DNA from: Vitis vinifera
Lineage: Eukaryota > Streptophyta > Magnoliopsida > Vitales > Vitaceae
DNA length: 64,000 nt
NCBI RefSeq assembly: GCF_030704535.1
Contig: NC_081822.1
Coordinates: 32,657,501-32,721,500, forward strand
Direction: 5' to 3'
Shown here: positions 12,561-24,251 of the stretch, one piece after another
How the letters are laid out: every line of letters starts with the position of its first letter
How positions within the stretch are numbered: position 1 is the stretch's first letter
Made by a program: the position numbers and the translations under genes
Notes under the pieces: model-generated
Databases searched by the model: none
Seen by the model: the letters and a program-made list of their open reading frames with translations, nothing else
Told to the model about the DNA's origin: nothing

Positions 12561-12994
12561 AAAAGTACAATTTTATTTTATATCCAAACAATAAATGATT
12601 CTTCTTAAAATCATTTTTAATATAAGCATTATTAACAAAAACATGACATATTAAAGGCACTTTAGTTAAAATCAATCATAAATATATTATTAATAATATA
12701 TAAGATTAATTTCATTTACCTCTCCTGATATTTGTGTTAAATATATTTAATCATAATTAATTTAAAAAATTTCCAATTACCTTGTCTTATTTGTTATTTT
12801 TGTTCATCTTCCCTTTGATTCAAAACAATGAAGATATTTAATTAAATTTCAAGTGCAATGTGACTAATTTTGTTTAGTTCAAACCTTAAAGGAGGTGGCT
12901 GAAATTTATCATAATATATAGTTAACAATATAATAAAAAGAAGCAAAGTGAAAAGAAAAAAGATAATGAGCATATTCATTTACCAATAATGTTA
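12561..12994. other. AT-rich spacer
   Basis: Low-complexity A/T-rich DNA with no recognisable gene or element end. Confidence 0.4.
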
Positions 12995-13378
12995 GCATTG
13001 TTTGATAATTATTTTCGAAAATAGTTCTAAAAATAATTTCTAACAACAGTTTTTAAAATCTATTTTCTAATCATTAATTTTTTTTTTTAGAATAAAAGTT
13101 TGTTTGAAAATTAGAAATGTTTTTAACATATTTTTAAATATGTTTTAAAAATAACTTTTCTGTTTAGTACTTTATTTTTAATCATTCTACATGTTTATGT
13201 AATTATTTTTTAAAACCACTCATAAAAAACAAGTGAAAACAAATTGAAAACAATTAAAAATTGTTGTCTGAAAACTCCTAATAGTTGTTATCCGAAAGCA
13301 CCTTATTATTATTATTTTTTTAAAAAACAAAAAATAGAAAATAATTTTTTTTTTTGGTTCTAAAGAATAGATAAAAGG
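12995..13378 (+). repeat. Family A inverted-repeat element, copy 2 (degenerate)
   Basis: Shares the family A order: TTGTTTGATAATTATTTT, an AATAAAAGTTTGTTTGAAAA core, then TTTTAAATATGTTTTAAAAATAA and an A/T-rich right end. The copy is shorter and more divergent than copy 1. Confidence 0.5.
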
Positions 13379-13529
13379 GAGAATAAAGTGAAGCAAAAAA
13401 GGAGAGAAAAGGGAGAACAGAGAGATTAGGGTTTGCTCAGCACATGGCTAGAGCAAAAACAATTCTATTATATACTAGAAAAATAACAAAAAGAAATTCC
13501 AAAAAATGTGTTGTATAAGAGAGTTGTTA

Positions 13530-14165
13530 TCCGCATGGCAGGTAATAGCAAAGCAAAATAGCCCTAAGAAAACATTGTAGTGCCCCAACAATCTGATGAT
13601 ATGAAGTAGGATTAGAAAGGGGCTCATCGTCAAACATTGAGAGTAAGGTGTCAGAGGACATGAGTGGAAGCAACCTTGTTGTCAAACATATCAGCTCTTT
13701 TAAGCAAGTCATGGGGATGTATTTCGTTTAACACAGATGGATGGAGTCCCCCACATGAGACACTTGAAAACCGAGAAAGTAATGCAAAGGTTCAAGTTCC
13801 TTTAGAGCAAAGCTAACTTGAAAGTGCTTGATGAGAAGGTGAATCAGTTGAGAAGAAGTGCCTGTAACAATAATGTTATCGACGTAAACTAGAACAATAA
13901 GCATGGAAGGAGTAGTAAACAGAAACATGGATGAATCAGCTTTCGAATTGACAAAGCCCTAAGAAAACAAGCATTGACTGAGCTTAGTATACCATGCTCA
14001 AGGACTCTGTTTCAGACCGTACAGGGATTTGCTGAGTTTACAAACATGGTCAAGTTTGGATGGATCAATGAATCCCTATGGCTGAGCTAACTACACTTCT
14101 TCAGTTAGGTCACCGCTTAGGAAGGCATTGTGAACATCAAGTTGTCAAATAGGCCAACGATGAGA
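13530..14165 (-). mobile_element. Copia-type LTR retrotransposon fossil, pol fragment
   Basis: Minus-strand sequence matches the reverse-transcriptase region of plant Copia elements, including a YVDNII form of the polymerase box and an LKELEPLHYFLGFQV segment. Only part of pol is present; no ends or gag were seen. It is broken and looks old. Confidence 0.8.
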
Positions 14166-14174
14166 GAGAGCTAA

Positions 14175-15185
14175 GCAAAGAACCACCCAAATTGTCTCTG
14201 GCAATTCCTTCATTGCTCTTGTTGTTTATGTAGATGATATCTTGGTCTGTAGCAATGATCTTTCTATCATTTCATCTCTGAAGAATTATCTCCATGATTG
14301 CTTTGTCTTGAAAGATCTTGGTCCTCTTAAATATTTCCTTGAATTTGCAGTGGCATGCTCTAAGCATGGTATATATCTTTCCCAACAAAAATATGCTCTC
14401 TATATTTTGAAGGATACTGGATTCCTTGGTTCTCGACCTACCAAGACACCCATGGAGCCCAAACTCTAACTTACTTCCACTTGTAGAGATCTTTTGTCTG
14501 ATGCTTCTTTATATTGTCGGCTTGTTGGACGTCTCATTTACCTTACTATCATTAGGCTAGATATTGGTTTTTCCAGTTCAGATTGTTAGTCAATTCATGG
14601 CTAATCCTAGACGACCACATCTGGATGTTGCTTTCGCTTGCTTCAGTATATTAAACAATCCTCTAGTCAAGGCATTCTTCTTTCTTCATCTAATACACTT
14701 TAGCTCCATGCTTTTTGTGATTCTGATTAGGCAACTTGTCCAAAAACCCATCGTTCCATTACTGGGTACTGTATATTGTTGGGTTCTTCTCCTAGATCCT
14801 GGAAATCCAAAAAGCAACACACGATTTCTCATTCTTCTATTGAAGCTGAATATTTGTGCCATGACTACAACTTCCTATGAAATTCAATGACTCCTTTCCT
14901 TGCTCCACGATCTACAAGTTACCCATCCACAACCTGCCACCTGTTTTGTGACAACAAAGCTTCTCTCCATATTGTCACAAATCCAATATTTTATGAACTC
15001 ACTAAGCACATTGAAATTGATTGTGACATGATTCATGAAAGAATTCAAGTTGGTTTAGTTTGAACTACGTATATTCATACCAAGGACTAATTGATGTCTT
15101 TACCAAGGTTTTAGGAGCTATTGTTTTTCCTTCCCTTATTCACAAGTTGGGTGTTAATGACCTGCACGCTCCAACTTGAGGGGTG
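14175..15185 (+). mobile_element. Copia-type LTR retrotransposon fossil, RT to RNase H
   Basis: Plus-strand sequence covers the Copia polymerase box (VYVDDILV), the LKDLGPLKYFL segment, the RNase H region and the typical pol C-terminus just before the 3' end of such elements. It lies head to head with the minus-strand Copia piece, so two separate insertions or an internal inversion are likely. Broken in several places; the 5' half is absent. Confidence 0.85.
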
Positions 15186-15419
15186 GTATTAAGACATCTT
15201 TGATTTTAGGATTTTGAAAAACTTAATTTTACAAACTTTGATTTTAGAATCCTTGCCTTTTTTCTCTCTATGGTTTTTCTTCTATTTTGCATCTTTCCTC
15301 TTCTTTTTTTTTTTTTTTTTTCTTTGTATATATATATATATACACACACAAAAATATTACCATAGCAAATCTGAAGTTTTCACTCAATCCATGCATAGGA
15401 TTTAATATATCCTTATTTT
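15186..15419 (+). mobile_element. Candidate 3' LTR remnant of the Copia fossil
   Basis: It follows directly after the pol C-terminus and a short G-rich stretch where a 3' LTR is expected. It holds a T run and a TA/CA microsatellite. No matching 5' LTR is in the window, so this is positional inference. Confidence 0.3.
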
Positions 15420-15829
15420 AAGAGTGAGATGAAACACGAATAGTTAAGACGCCGACTTCAAGGCCACCAAACACTCGGGTTCTGCCTCCACGTACATCAC
15501 TTCCAAGAATTAAGAGCATCAAAACAAGACCAAACGACATATGGGATGGTTGATTCCGAGTTCTTGAAATACTTATTGAATCAGACATTTCAATATATAG
15601 AGGGAGAGCGCAAGAGAGAGGCAGAGAGACAATTGATTTAGAGATTGAATCACGCTTCTCTATAAGCTGTGGGAGGGAGAGCATTGAGAGATGGTTCCCT
15701 TCTCGTAGTATGATTGTGTGTCTCTGACTTCAGTGTCAGGCCCTCAACTAGCTTGATCGCCAATACAACTTATTAAACTACACAGTAAGAGAATAACACG
15801 TTAAATCTGAAAACTGCTATGTAAAAATC
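15420..15829. other. Spacer between Copia fossil and fused resistance gene
   Basis: Purine-rich, moderate GC. An open stretch on the minus strand (15418-15684) resembles no known protein. Some of it may be LTR or decayed element sequence; nothing further can be supported. Confidence 0.35.
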
Positions 15830-15888
15830 TTAATTCTTTCTTGCTTTTTATTACCACAAGGCTAAGCTTGGAACTTGATGAAAAAAAA

Positions 15889-18800
15889 TCACCTAAATTC
15901 AGGATCAGGGGTATATGGAAATCTTCCCGTCATTAATATATGGTCAACGGTTGTTCGAAGTCCATGTCTAAGAACTGACTGGTAACCATCTCTGAATCCA
16001 TCTCCATGCACTGAAGTATCTGATTCAATCAGGTATTTCAGGAACTCGCCAAGCTTCCTCTCAAATTTAGATCTCGCCCCCTTTCTTGATGAAGTGGATG
16101 CAAGTGTCATGGATGATGAGGTTGATGCAATATTATTGCCATATCCCGACATGAGCTCGGTGTCCAACCACATGTAAGCTAGCACCTGACAGATACCTCC
16201 TTCAACATGTTGAGTAAGAGCTCGGTGACCTCGAAGCCGCAGCCATACACGCATCATCAGGTGAGCTAGGATCGCCCCAGTCAGCAACCTAGGAAGGCTG
16301 TGCAAAACGTGAAATGTGGTTAATTTGCAACCAGGTACCAGTTTGTAGGGCTCCCTGATCATGTCTATGACAGTGCTCTCTTCTGCACCTGTGGCTTCAC
16401 TTGGTGACTGTCTCTCAACCAAGAGTAATGGAACCTGCTGCTCCACTACAATATTTAAACTTTCACAGAAGTTTTTCACATCAAGATAGAGGGGCTGGCA
16501 TTCATGAGTGTCCATGATTGCATGGTCTAGACACTCCAGGCAGAGCTTGCGTCCGTCGTTGAGAGTCGTATATCTTGTGCCCCATGGCTCCTTTCGCTCA
16601 CAGCTAACGCACGAAGGAGTTCCATCATGCTCATGAGAAGGACAGTACTTCTGGACCCAGAAAGGATGCTCCCTATGTTCCATAGGACCAGCAGGGTTTG
16701 CCCAAAAGAAATGCCCACAAACATCACATTTTTGACGACACTTCTCCTTGTAGCAAGATTTATGATAAGGTGACTCTCTACAGAGATAGAATTCATAGTC
16801 AGAGATTGGTTGCTCACAAGCATGGCATCTAAAACACTCTGGATGCCAAACTTTGCCTATGCATTTCAGATATCGCCTCTGAATAATCTCTGCACCGCAA
16901 CCAGCACAGATCTTGAACCCGGTCGAAACAGGGAATAGAATGGCTTGGTAGATACTTCCATTTCCAAGAGAAGGAGGATAAGTATAAATAAAGCCTTTCT
17001 GTATGGATCTGGAAAGTTGTTCATCTTCGTCTGACTGAGACTCGTTATCTATTAATTCACTTCCACATTCAAGTTTGCTCTTCCCAAATAACAAAGAACC
17101 TACAGCATCTTGACAAAATAGTTGGAAGCCTTTAATATAATCTATAACATAGCTGGAGAGCGTCATGACATCTTCTGTGTGATGATATTGTTGAAAGAGC
17201 CTGATAGCAGTTTTCAGACTCAGTTCCTCAGCCTCTCGTATTTCATTCACTCCATATGTAATTAATAGATGTTTTCCTCTGGTTGTTATAATTATTCTAC
17301 TTCCAGGACCAAACTGAGGATTCTTTCCAGCTAAGAATTCTAACTGCTCTGAATTAGCCACATCATCCAAAACAATAAGAACCCTTTTGGAGCGGAGCCT
17401 TGCTTTCATAGAAGAGAACCCTGTGCTGGAACTGGACGCACCTAATAGCTGGGAAAAAAGCTTCCTATACAAATAAAGTAAGCCATATTTTTCCGAATCT
17501 TCTCTAACATTTTCAAGAAAACAGCAACCTTCAAATTGGCCAGAGAAGTGATCAAAAACAGCTCTGGCAAGGATCGTCTTCCCTATTCCCCCCATGCCCC
17601 AGATTCCTATAGTGAGAACATCGTCCCCATTTATGGCCAGCTCGGTGTCCTTTGAGGATCTGCAAATCATTCTATTCGAAATATGTCCAACGATTTCCTT
17701 GATAAGCATGGGCTCAGGCCTGCCACATTTGAAGTGCATGCAAACATATGATAATTAATTAATTAATAAGGAAAAAAGGGAAAAAATAAATAAAGGGAGA
17801 AAAAGCCTTCAGATCAAATATACACAAGTACCCACATGACTTGAAACTGAAAGCCATGATTTTATATGTCAACTAACCAAATGCTTGTTGTAAAGGAAAC
17901 TATGAATCCATTGGATAGTGATTTTAGGAAGCATTTTTAACTTCACTAACACTAAATTTTTTATCAAAAAAGAATTATTTTCAAGTGTTAAAAAAAATCA
18001 GAAATACTTCTTAAAATTATTACTAAACAAACTCTATTGATGGTTGCTTTTAGCCTCTCCCATCATACCAAGGATTCTATTATAAGAAAAACAGTTTTAT
18101 TTAGTATGGCTGTTCATATTGCCATTGATAATAACAATAATAAAGCCAAGAACACAGTAATACCAAATAGAAATTTGAGATATTTTGTAGAACTTTGACT
18201 GACTTAATGGTTCAAAAAGTGAAATCAAAAAGAGAATATTGAAAAGGAATTTTGACCCACCTTTGTTTCTCTTGCTATGTTTGAATTCCCCCATTTTAGG
18301 AAGTTGTTAAATACCTTCTCGACAAATTCAGAAAAATTGTAACCCCACCAAAATCATTTCACAAATCACATTAATTCTTCTTACCTTTGATCCCTCCATG
18401 AATTAATTATCAAAGTAAACCCCCAACAAACAAAATTTCTAAAGAATAAAACCATAAGATTGAGAAGATTTAGCTTTAGCATTACTGAGTATAGAAAGGT
18501 TACTTATTCCTGGAATCCCAGCCGGATAAACTGGCAACTTCAGTGAGAGCCTCCTTCCAAATCTGCACTTTCTCCATCTCCTTCGACTTCTGTGCATGTT
18601 TAGTTAAGGCTTTTCCGAAACTCCCTTTCTGTTCTCGTACATCAGAAGGATCCACATTGTAGAAGATGGGTAAAACTGTTTGTTCCATGGTGTTTTTGCA
18701 CTGGAGGATCTTCACAAGCTCCTCCAAGCACCATGTGGAAGAAGCATAGTTTTTAGAGAAGACAACAATGGAAAACATGGACTTTTCAATTGCTGTAACA

Positions 18801-19003
18801 AGTGCTGGCGATATTTTCTCGCCTTTGGCAACTTCATTGGCGTCCATGAAAGTCTCGATCCCATAGTTGCACAGTGCTTCATAGAGGTGGGCAGTGAAGC
18901 CATTGCGGGTGTCTTTTCCCCTAAAATTCAAGAAAACATCGTAGCGCCACTGACAAGAAGATGCAGCAGCCATTGCCGGATCATGTGCAGAGAGTAGAGA
19001 CAT
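15889..19003 (-). CDS. TIR / truncated NB-ARC / LIM / DA1 fusion protein
   Basis: Two exons, 18504-19003 and 15889-17719, joined by a GT-AG intron of 784 bases, encode 776 residues. Residues ~17-150 are a TIR domain ([16 protein letters not shown]); the Glu of WCLEEL used by TIR NAD-hydrolases is present (Glu95). Residues 168-390 are a partial NB-ARC: P-loop GMGGIGKT (208-215), kinase-2 [21 protein letters not shown]. The GLPLAL motif is degraded to GFQLF, and ARC2, MHD and all LRRs are missing. From ~395 the sequence is DA1-like: a UIM-like [12 protein letters not shown], a complete LIM zinc finger (438-489), a second LIM-like region (498-563) and the C-terminal peptidase region. The peptidase motif is HLMMR (653-657) instead of HExxH, so peptidase activity is unlikely. 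Arabidopsis CHS3/DAR4 is the closest known design but has LRRs. NB, LIM and DA1 parts share one exon without introns. Confidence 0.88.
17908..18036 (-). repeat. Family B short inverted-repeat element in the intron
   Basis: About 130 bp with mirrored ends: GGATAGTGATTTTAGGAAGC at the left and an AAATTATTACTAAACAAACTC-like right end that pairs with it. A diverged copy sits at the matching place in the second tandem gene (23042-23168). No coding capacity; hAT-like is a guess. Confidence 0.55.
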
Positions 19004-20344
19004 GAAATAGTCGGAGCTCTTAGCAAATCAACCTGCGAAAGAAAAAGGGTACAATTGTAATAATTCCAAAGACGGAATTATAATGAAAACCGTGAGAGAG
19101 GTTGAAGAAGTTATCTTCGAGTTAGATCATGGAAAAGAGAAGAATTCCTCAATTTCATTTCTAGAAGTCTTGGCAAAGGGTTTGCTCTCAAAAGAAAGAA
19201 TAGCAGTGGAAGTATCAGGAAAGACTTGGGATCCATTTCAAAGGAAAAAGAAACGAGTAGACAACACGGCAAAACGACCAAGCGCAAGGCCCAAAGAAGT
19301 GGAAACCGCGTCCAATGGTCCGATAATTCCAAGAAAAAAGAGAGAAGTGGGCCATTTACGTCACTTGGGCTATAATAAAGAAAAACACATCAAGGTCCTG
19401 TCGTTTTAGAAGGCAAAGTTGTTAGGAATCACCAATACAACTTAAATGTACGTAATATGCTTTTTGTGAATTTGGACTGAGTACTATAATATTGTTGAGA
19501 TGGAATTTATGTTAACCTACGTAATCTATTTCTACTTAATAAATAAGTTGTTTTTTATTCAACCTCTATGACAAATTTTTGACCCAAATCGACCATTTTA
19601 TTAATCATGTTGATTAAATTTGTTATAACTATAACTTAATCCATATTTTGATCATTTAAAATTTGATTTTGAATAAATAAGTTAATTAAATCATAATTAT
19701 GTCAAATTAGAAAGTTAATACTTATATAAGACTTAACTTGATCAAATTATCAAATTGGATCTTATTATTAAATGAATTTAATGAGTAAAATTAATTATGT
19801 GATATTTAGGTTTATATTTTTAATCTGACCTATTTAATCAAGTGTCTGACAAGACGCAAACACAACCCATTAATATGAATTGTCACCCCGGTTAATCTCC
19901 AATAATCTAAATTAATAAATTTGATGTTCTTATGTTTCGATATTGATTGAATCAATGAATTCTTTATGATTCTGTAACTTTTTTGATGTAATGAGTGTAT
20001 AAGTAGGAAAACATTTATAAATTCATCAATCAATGCTACGTAAATGAGAAAATTAAGAAAAAAAAAAATTAAAGGTTTAAGAAATGTTGGATAAATAACA
20101 GACAAACAAAGAATGATATTATAGCAGGTCAAATTATCAATTTAGAGTAATTTTGAACTTTCATGCTATGGAAATGGCCCCAGAAGAAGAAAAGTTTGGA
20201 TTTTGAGGTGATTATCTTATTTCTTGTGGGTGGGCATGGCAGGGAAATAAGGGGTTGTGGGGTTGGGGGGGGGGGCTCTTATGCTCTGCAATATGTGGGA
20301 TATATAAATTGGGAATTACCTCATGATTAAAATGACATTACTTA
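19004..20344. other. Spacer between the tandem fused genes
   Basis: The first ~150 bases match the upstream flank of the second gene (24252-24380), so the duplicated unit includes some promoter. About 19560-19890 is A/T-rich with an AACCCATTAATATGAATTGTCA end typical of plant DNA-transposon debris. A G run lies near 20262-20274. The last bases before 20345 begin the homology shared with the 3' flank at 15830. No gene is seen. Confidence 0.5.
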
Positions 20345-20414
20345 TAAAAATCAGAGTTTTCTTTCTTGCTTTTTACTACCACAAGACTAAGCTTGGAACT
20401 TGATGGAAAAAAAA

Positions 20415-21056
20415 TCACCTAAATTCAGGATCAGGGGTATCTGGAAATCTTCCTGTCATCAATATATGGTCCACTATTCTTCCAAGTCCATGTCTAAGAA
20501 CTGATCGATAACCAGCTCTGAATCCATCTCCATATACTGAAGTATCCGATTCAATCATGTATTTCAAGAACTCGCCAAACTTCCTCTCAAACTTAGATCT
20601 CGTGCCCTGTCTTGATGGAGATGGAAGTGTCATGGATGATGAGGTTGATGCAATATCACTGCCATATCTCGACATGAGCTCGGTGTTCAACCACATGTAA
20701 GCTAGCACCTGACAGATACCTCCTTCAGCATGCTGAGTAAGAGATCGGCGGCCTTGAAGCTGCAGCCATACACGCATCATCAGGTGAGCTAGGATTGCCC
20801 CAGTCAGCAACCTAGGAAGGCCATGTAAAATGCGAAATGTGGTTAATTTGAAACCAGGTACCCCTTTGTAGGGCTCCTTGATCATGTCTACGAGAGTACT
20901 GCTCTTTTCTCTCCCTGTGGATTCACTTGGTGACTGTCTCTCAACCAAGAGTAATGGAACTTGCTGCCCCACTACGATATTTAAGCTTTCACAGAACCTT
21001 TGCACATTAAGATACAGGGGCTGGTATTCATGAGTGTCCATGATTGCATGGTCTAG
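20415..21056 (-). pseudogene. DA1 peptidase half of fused gene 2, cut off by an insertion
   Basis: This open stretch encodes the DA1 C-terminal region starting at DHAIMDTHEYQPLYL and ending DPEFR like gene 1. It has no start codon of its own at a sensible place and is separated from the LIM part by a 319-bp insertion. Its zinc-peptidase motif is HLMMR, as in gene 1, and the later motif reads AEGGICQ where DA1 proteins have VEEGICQ. Apart from the insertion the frame is open, so the break may be fairly recent. It might still be translated if splicing removed the insertion in frame, but the obvious GT-AG pair does not do so. Confidence 0.8.
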
Positions 21057-21375
21057 ATGATAAAATAAACTGAGCAAAAGTATAACCAGAACAGAGAAAC
21101 AATTCCACACTTTATTTGTACCGAGACAACCAATAAATAGGCAATACAATCAACTGGCTTGACAAAGCCATAACAACAAAGGCATAAAAATAGGACCATG
21201 AAACCATGTTTCAATAAATCTACTACCACCATCACCAAAAATCAGGAGATAATAAAGAGACTCAATAAACAATTTCCTATAGACAGGGCAACATAACAGA
21301 TATAAGACTCAACATAAAACAATTTATTAAAGACTTGGTCAAATGACCCATTGCACGAAGATATTTTATCACCAG
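21057..21375. mobile_element. 319-bp insertion in fused gene 2 at the LIM/DA1 border
   Basis: Gene 1 reads straight through GTCTAGACACTCC. In gene 2 the same words are separated by 319 bases. The insertion ends are inverted repeats (ATGATAAAATA at the left; TATTTTATCAC at the right, one mismatch), and CTAG at the left border is echoed as CCAG at the right, a possible 3-4 bp target duplication. No coding capacity. On the minus strand it begins GT and ends AG, but splicing there would change the frame by one base. Confidence 0.6.
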
Positions 21376-24251
21376 ACACTCCAGGCAGAGCTTGCGTCCA
21401 TCTTTAAGAGTTGTATATCTTGTGTCCCATGGCTCCTTTCGCTCACAGCTAAAGCAGGAAGGAGTTCCATCATGCTTATGAGAAGGACAGTACTTCTGGA
21501 CCCAGAAAGGATGTTCCCTATCTTCCATAAGACAAGCAGGGTTTGCCCAAAAGAAATGCCCACAAACATCGCATTTTTGGCGACACTTTTCCTTGTAGCA
21601 AGATTTATGATAAGGTGACTCTCCAGAGAGAAAGAATTCATAGTCAGAGATTGGGTGCTTACAAGCATGGCATCTAAAACATTCTGGATGCCAAACTTTG
21701 CCTATGCACTTCAGATATCGCCTCAGAATAATCTCGGTACCGCAACCAGCACAGATCTTGAACCCGGTCAAAACAGGGAATGGAATGGCTTGATAGATAC
21801 TTTCATTTCCAAAAGGAGGTGGATAAGTATAAATAAGGTCTTCCTGTATGGATCTGGAAAGTTGTTCATTTTCCTCTGACTGAGACTCATTATCCATTAA
21901 TTCACTTCTCCATTTAAGTTTGCTCTTCCTGGATAGCAAAGAACCGACATTAATATATTCTATAACATGGCTGGAGAGCTTCATGAAAACTTCTTTGTGA
22001 TGATGTTGTTGAAAGAGCCTGATAGCATTTTTCAGACTCAGTTTCTCAGCTTCTCGTATTTCATTCACTCCAAACGTAATTAACAGATGTTTTCCTCTAG
22101 TGGTTATAATTATTCTACTTCCAGGACCAAACTGAGGATTCTTTCCAGCTAAGAATTCTAACTGCTCTAAATTAGCCACATCATCCAAAACAATAAGAAC
22201 CCTTCTGGAGCGGAGCCTTGCTTTCATAGAAGAGAACCCTGTGCTGGAACTGGACGCACCTAATAGCTGGTAAAAAAGCTTCCTATACAAATAAGGTAAG
22301 CCATATTTTTCCGAATCTTCTCTAACATTTTCAAGAAAACAGCAACCATCAAATTGGCCAGAGAAGTGATCAAAAACAGCTCTGGCAAGGGTCGTCTTCC
22401 CTATTCCCCCCATGCCCCAGATTCCTATAGTGAGAACATCTTTCCCATTTATGGCCAGCTCGGTGTCCTTTGAGGATCTGCAAATCATGCTATTCGAAAT
22501 AAGTCCAACGATTTCCTTGATAAGCATGGACTCAGGCCTGCCACATTTGAAGTGCATGCAAACACGTGGTAATTAATTAATCAGGACTAGCCATAAAGGA
22601 ACAACTAATAAAAATAGTACTTAGTATAACAATATATAGATGTTTTCATTGCAGCTATACGTATAAACACATTAAGAGCCGGTTTGGGAGTGAAGCTAGC
22701 ACTTTTTTATGCTTAAAAGCGATTCTAGTAAATGCAAATTTTACATTTAGGAAGATTAAGGTAATAGAAAAACTAATCCTCCAGTAGTTTTAAAAGTCGA
22801 TAATCATAAGGAAAATGCTTTGTCCATTCAAAGGTAATTACACGAGATTATGACTTCCATTTGCGAATAATCCTCTTGAACCCTTTTGAAAAGGTAATTA
22901 GAAAATTTCCCTCTCATAAAATGGGGAAAAAAAGGGAAGAAGCCTTTAGATCAAATATACACAAGTATCTTAAAAATGAAAGCCACATGACTTTGTATGT
23001 CGATCAACTAACCAAATGCTTGTTGTAAAGCAAATCATGAATCTGTTTCATGATAATTTTAATAAGCACTTCTAACATTTTTAGCACTTAAAAATTTTAC
23101 TGAAAAGTTGTTTTTAACTGTTACAAAAACTATAAATGTTTTTTAAAATTATTATCGAACAAGCTCAATATAGGCTTGTTTTTAGCCTTACAAAGGATTC
23201 TATTATATATAAGAGAAACAATTTTATTTATAACTAATATGAGACAAATAGGAATGTAAAAAGGCTTTTTAAGAATTTATTTATAGAAACAATAGTTAAT
23301 AAAAATTATTATCTTTGTTCATATTGCCATTGATAATGCAATAATAAATCAAAGAGCATAGTAATATCAAATAGAAATTCAAAAACATATACGATAAAAG
23401 TGAGAAATTTTGTAGAACTTTGACTGACTTAATGGTTCCAAAAGTAAAATCCAAAAGAGAATATTGAAAGGGAATCCTGACCCACCTTTGTTTCTCTAGC
23501 TATAATTATAAATAAATGTTTGAATTCCCCCATTTTAGGAAGTAAAGTTGCTCAATAGCTTCTCAACAAATTCAGAAAAATTCAGTACCCCACCAAAATA
23601 TTTCACAGATTACATTAGTTCTTCTTACCTTTAATTCCTCCATGAATTAATTATCAAAAGTAATCTCCCAACAAACAATATTTCAAAAGAAAAAAACCCC
23701 AAGGTTGAGAAGATTTAGCTTTAGCATTACTGAGTATAGAAAGGTTACCTATGCCTGGAATCCCAGCCGGATAAACTGGCAACTTCAGTGAGAGCCTCCT
23801 TCCAAATCTGCACTCTCACCATCTCCTTCAACTTCTGTTCATGTTTAGCAAAGGCTTTTGCGAAACTCCCTTTCTGTCGTCGTACATCAGAAGGATCCAC
23901 CTGGTAGAAGATGGGTAAAACTGTTTGTCCCATGGTGTTTTTGCAGTCGAGGATCTTCACAAGCTCCTCCAAGCACCATGTGGAAGAAGCATAGTTTTTA
24001 GAGAGAACAACAATGGAAAACATGGACTTTTCAATTGCTGTAACAAGTGCTGGCGATATTTTCTCGCCTTTGGCAACTCCGTCGGCGTCCATGAAAGTCT
24101 TGATTCCATAATTGTGCAGTGCTTCATAGAGGTGGGCAGTGAAGCCATTGCGGGTGTCTTTTCCCCTAAAATTCAAGAAAACATCGTAGCTCCGCTGACA
24201 AGAAGAAGATGCAACAACGATGGCCGGATCGTGTACAGAGACTAGAGACAT
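21277..24251 (-). CDS. Fused gene 2: TIR / truncated NB-ARC / LIM, DA1 end disconnected
   Basis: Exons 23749-24251 and 21277-22537 would give 587 residues. The product is a close paralog of gene 1 through the TIR domain (Glu of WCLEEL kept), P-loop GMGGIGKT, kinase-2 LIVLDDV, RNBS-B and both LIM-type zinc-binding stretches. About nine residues spanning the GLPL position are missing (YIN-VGSLL against YIKGFQLFCQDAVGSLL). After CLECL the frame enters the 319-bp insertion and stops after 31 unrelated residues; the DA1 half lies beyond it at 20415-21056. The intron is 1211 bases, larger than gene 1's. The gene lies 3.3 kb or more upstream of gene 1 in the same orientation, from tandem duplication. 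Expressed or not cannot be told; a TIR-NB-LIM product is possible. Confidence 0.7.
23042..23168 (-). repeat. Family B element, second copy, in fused gene 2 intron
   Basis: Aligns with the element at 17908-18036, in the same intron and relative position, but is more diverged (TGATAATTTTAATAAGCACT start). The element was present before the gene duplication. Confidence 0.5.

Noticed and set aside
18680-18997. Plus-strand open frame opposite the TIR exon
   Set aside because: Antisense shadow of the conserved TIR exon; the same shadow appears opposite the other TIR exons.
19083-19409. 108-codon plus-strand open frame upstream of fused gene 1
   Set aside because: It lies in the upstream flank of the gene, and the aligned flank of gene 2 does not keep it open.
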